Source: Bacteroidia bacterium
Lineage (GTDB): Bacteria > Bacteroidota > Bacteroidia > NS11-12g > UBA955
Direction: 5' to 3'
Assembly (NCBI GenBank): GCA_020848595.1
Contig: JADLHV010000100.1
Span: 1-7,389, forward strand
DNA length: 7,389 bases
Shown: in pieces, positions 6,484 to 7,389 of the stretch
Layout: the number at the start of each line of letters is the position of its first letter
Numbering within the stretch: position 1 is the first letter of the stretch
Notes under the pieces: model-generated
Databases searched by the model: none
Told to the model about the DNA's origin: nothing
What the model saw: the letters and a program-made list of their open reading frames with translations, nothing else
Made by a program: the position numbers and the translations under genes

Positions 6484-6517
6484 AAAAAAAGCCCGAAATT
6501 TTCATTCGAGCTTTCTC
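6484..6517. terminator. Degenerate terminator-like hairpin
   Basis: AAAGC-C-CGAA (6488-6497) pairs with TTCG-A-GCTTT (6505-6514), with one C-A mismatch in the stem. It is preceded by an A-run and followed by the interrupted pyrimidine tract CTCTC. The sequence closely resembles the good terminator at 1213-1245, about 27 of 33 bases by eye, which suggests a decayed copy of the same element. It may still end operon or small-RNA transcripts weakly. Confidence 0.45.
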
Positions 6518-6566
6518 TCAATTGGCCAAATGTCGAACCTAATGTATCTGTTTTAAATATTAGAAA

Positions 6567-6613
6567 GCCCCAGTTGTAGAGATTTCCGCTGCACTCCAAT
6601 CACACAACGGGGC
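6567..6613. repeat. Extended hairpin beyond the tRNA-Arg terminator
   Basis: Second copy of the structure at 3-49: GCCCC-A-GTTGT against ACAACGGGGC, plus the inner GATT/AATC pairing. It is transcribed only if the preceding terminator is read through. Confidence 0.6.
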
Positions 6614-6614
6614 A

Positions 6615-6659
6615 ACAAAAACTAAAATCCCGCACTTGTGGTGCGGGATAAGTTTTTGT
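6615..6659 (-). terminator. tRNA-Arg terminator, bidirectional
   Basis: Exact copy of the 18-bp two-part hairpin at 51-95. On the minus strand it begins 3 nt after the tRNA-Arg discriminator base and ends in TTTTAGTTTTTG. Confidence 0.85.
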
Positions 6660-6662
6660 AAG

Positions 6663-6736
6663 TGGACCCGGAGGGAGTCGAACCCCCAACCTCCTGATCC
6701 GTAGTCAGGTGCTCTATCCAATTAAGCTACGGGTCC
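6663..6736 (-). tRNA. tRNA-Arg (anticodon ACG)
   Basis: The minus strand folds as a full cloverleaf. It has acceptor stem GGACCCG/CGGGTCC, D arm GCTT/GAGC, anticodon stem CCTGA/TCAGG with loop CTACGGA, variable loop AGGTT, and a T arm GGGGG-TTCGACT-CCCTC with one G-T pair. The anticodon ACG, normally modified to ICG by the tRNA adenosine deaminase TadA, reads CGU, CGC and CGA. U33 is present. The discriminator is A and CCA is not encoded. Confidence 0.97.
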
Positions 6737-6760
6737 TTCTATCTCAAAAAATTGAGTTTG

Positions 6761-6791
6761 CAAAAGTAAGTAAAAAAAAATCCCTGACAAA
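6761..6791 (-). promoter_or_regulatory. Promoter of tRNA-Arg
   Basis: On the minus strand TTTG (6788-6791) and TACTTTTG (6761-6768) are separated by exactly 19 nt, matching both Bacteroidota consensus boxes and their spacing. The -7 box ends 24 nt upstream of the mature tRNA 5' end. The -33 box falls in the loop of the terminator of the neighbouring upstream gene. Confidence 0.7.
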
Positions 6792-6808
6792 TATTTATCA
6801 GGGATTTT
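6772..6808 (-). terminator. Intrinsic terminator of the minus-strand T9SS gene
   Basis: AAAATCCCTGA (6777-6787) pairs perfectly with TCAGGGATTTT (6798-6808) around a 10-nt loop. On the minus strand the hairpin comes 19 nt after the stop codon and runs into nine T residues (6772-6780). Confidence 0.9.
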
Positions 6809-6827
6809 AAATGGATTTTATTATTAA

Positions 6828-7389
6828 TTATTCAATAGTCAATTTAGAAACGCTGTTTACGCCTTCAGCTTTTACACTTACTACGTACATGCCTTTTGCT
6901 AAACCATCAACATTCAATACAAGTTCGTTTGAACCGTTTACTAAATCAGCACTGATAGTTTTAACTACTTTTCCAGTTACATCAGTAATAGTTACTAATG
7001 CAGTTGTTGTAACATCTGAACTCATTTCTACTACTACATCTCCACCATTACTTGGATTAGGATATATATTTTTAATTGTAGCACTGCTCAATGAATTAAC
7101 AGAAATATTAGGACTAGATACTAAGAATTCGATAAATGGGAACAAGTTTACAGTTGAATAAAATGCAGGATAGAAATAATCTACTCCAGATACTAATTTA
7201 TAACGTTGAGTTGGCTCAGCAACGATACCATGGTTATAAATTCTAGTTCCATTGTTTGGTGGAATAGTTGTGTTTTCTACATATTGAGAAGGATCATAGT
7301 AACCTAATAATCTAACAACATTTACTTTAGTTGGTCCAACTTCTGCTGTTACAAAATTAGCAACAGTATCAAATGGAAGTCCATGGTTA
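6828..7389 (-). CDS. T9SS type A sorting domain protein, 3' part (gene continues past the window)
   Basis: The minus-strand frame stays open from the stop at 6828-6830 to the window edge, so 186 complete codons of the C-terminal part are visible and the start lies outside. An internal TTG at 7143-7145 is not a credible start, because coding-like sequence continues upstream of it (for example YKLVSGVDYFYPAFYS and VNVVRLLGYYDPSQYVEN). The last 80 or so residues are a T9SS type A sorting domain: IYPNPSNGG, VTITDVTGKVVKT, LNVDGLAKGMYVVSV and the terminal SKLTIE. This marks an exported surface or secreted protein. The visible upstream part contains no motif I recognise, so the main function is unknown. 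A strong terminator follows, and tRNA-Arg lies downstream on the same strand with its own promoter. Confidence 0.9.
   Translation of the reverse strand, partial: NHGLPFDTVANFVTAEVGPTKVNVVRLLGYYDPSQYVENTTIPPNNGTRIYNHGIVAEPTQRYKLVSGVDYFYPAFYSTVNLFPFIEFLVSSPNISVNSLSSATIKNIYPNPSNGGDVVVEMSSDVTTTALVTITDVTGKVVKTISADLVNGSNELVLNVDGLAKGMYVVSVKAEGVNSVSKLTIE

Larger units (their letters stand above)
6226..6564. other. Non-coding region between the regulator and the tRNA-Arg flank
   Basis: No open reading frame of useful length is present. The first 100 bases are AT-rich and show no terminator directly after the regulator gene. From about 6340 to 6480 the GC content rises to about 45% (63 of 140 bases by hand count), well above the surrounding DNA. 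This part contains a perfect 9-bp hairpin (6433-6461) and is followed by a weak terminator-like hairpin (6484-6517). The stretch could be a long 3' untranslated region, a small RNA gene or the relic of a repeat. Confidence 0.55.
6565..6665. repeat. 101-bp direct repeat, copy 2 (tRNA-Arg 3' flank)
   Basis: Identical over its full length to positions 1-101 and in the same orientation. It carries the same hairpin (6567-6613) and terminator (6615-6659), and it ends two bases into the acceptor stem of tRNA-Arg. The base before it (A, 6564) cannot be compared because copy 1 starts at the window edge. Confidence 0.97.

Noticed and set aside
1..6665. The 101-bp repeats as attachment sites of an integrated 6.5-kb element
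   Set aside because: No integrase, relaxase or phage gene lies between the copies, both tRNAs are complete, and the repeats overlap the tRNA genes only by the discriminator base and two acceptor bases. Classic tRNA attachment sites cover the T arm or anticodon arm.
6811..7161. Plus-strand open frame of 116 codons
   Set aside because: It is the antisense of the T9SS sorting domain gene, with low-complexity Ser/Thr-rich sequence typical of a shadow frame.

Overview
The window suggests an AT-rich member of the Bacteroidota. Two proteins end in a type IX secretion (T9SS) type A sorting domain with a YPNP motif. Several promoters fit the Bacteroidota consensus (TTTG at -33, TAnnTTTG at -7), genes lack clear Shine-Dalgarno sequences, and the two tRNA genes do not encode CCA. 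I cannot name the genus.

Layout. Positions 1-173 hold a minus-strand tRNA-Val(GAC) and its 3' flank, made of a strong bidirectional terminator and a second long hairpin. An AT-rich spacer with a perfect 12-bp palindrome and two divergent promoter-like boxes leads to a plus-strand outer-membrane beta-barrel gene (465-1184), closed by a bidirectional terminator (1213-1245). After a leader of about 330 nt carrying an 8-bp inverted repeat come three tightly packed plus-strand genes. They are a secreted protein with two LamG-like domains, an Ig-like domain and a T9SS tail (1573-3453); a TPR-containing LytS-type histidine kinase (3455-5497, 1 nt after the previous stop); and a LytTR response regulator (5494-6225, ATGA overlap). 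A non-coding stretch (6226-6564) contains a GC-richer island and a degenerate terminator-like hairpin. It is followed by a minus-strand tRNA-Arg(ACG), whose 3' flank is an exact 101-bp copy of the tRNA-Val flank, and then by the 3' end of a second T9SS-sorted protein on the minus strand (6828 to the window edge).

How the genes fit together. The three-gene block reads as one transcription unit that couples a surface adhesin-like protein to its own two-component system. The kinase would hold its TPR domain in the periplasm, cross the inner membrane once, and phosphorylate the LytTR regulator. What it senses and which promoters it controls cannot be read from the window. The most unusual DNA feature is the identical 101-bp trailer cassette behind two unrelated tRNA genes. 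The tRNA-Val also has C instead of the near-universal U at position 33.
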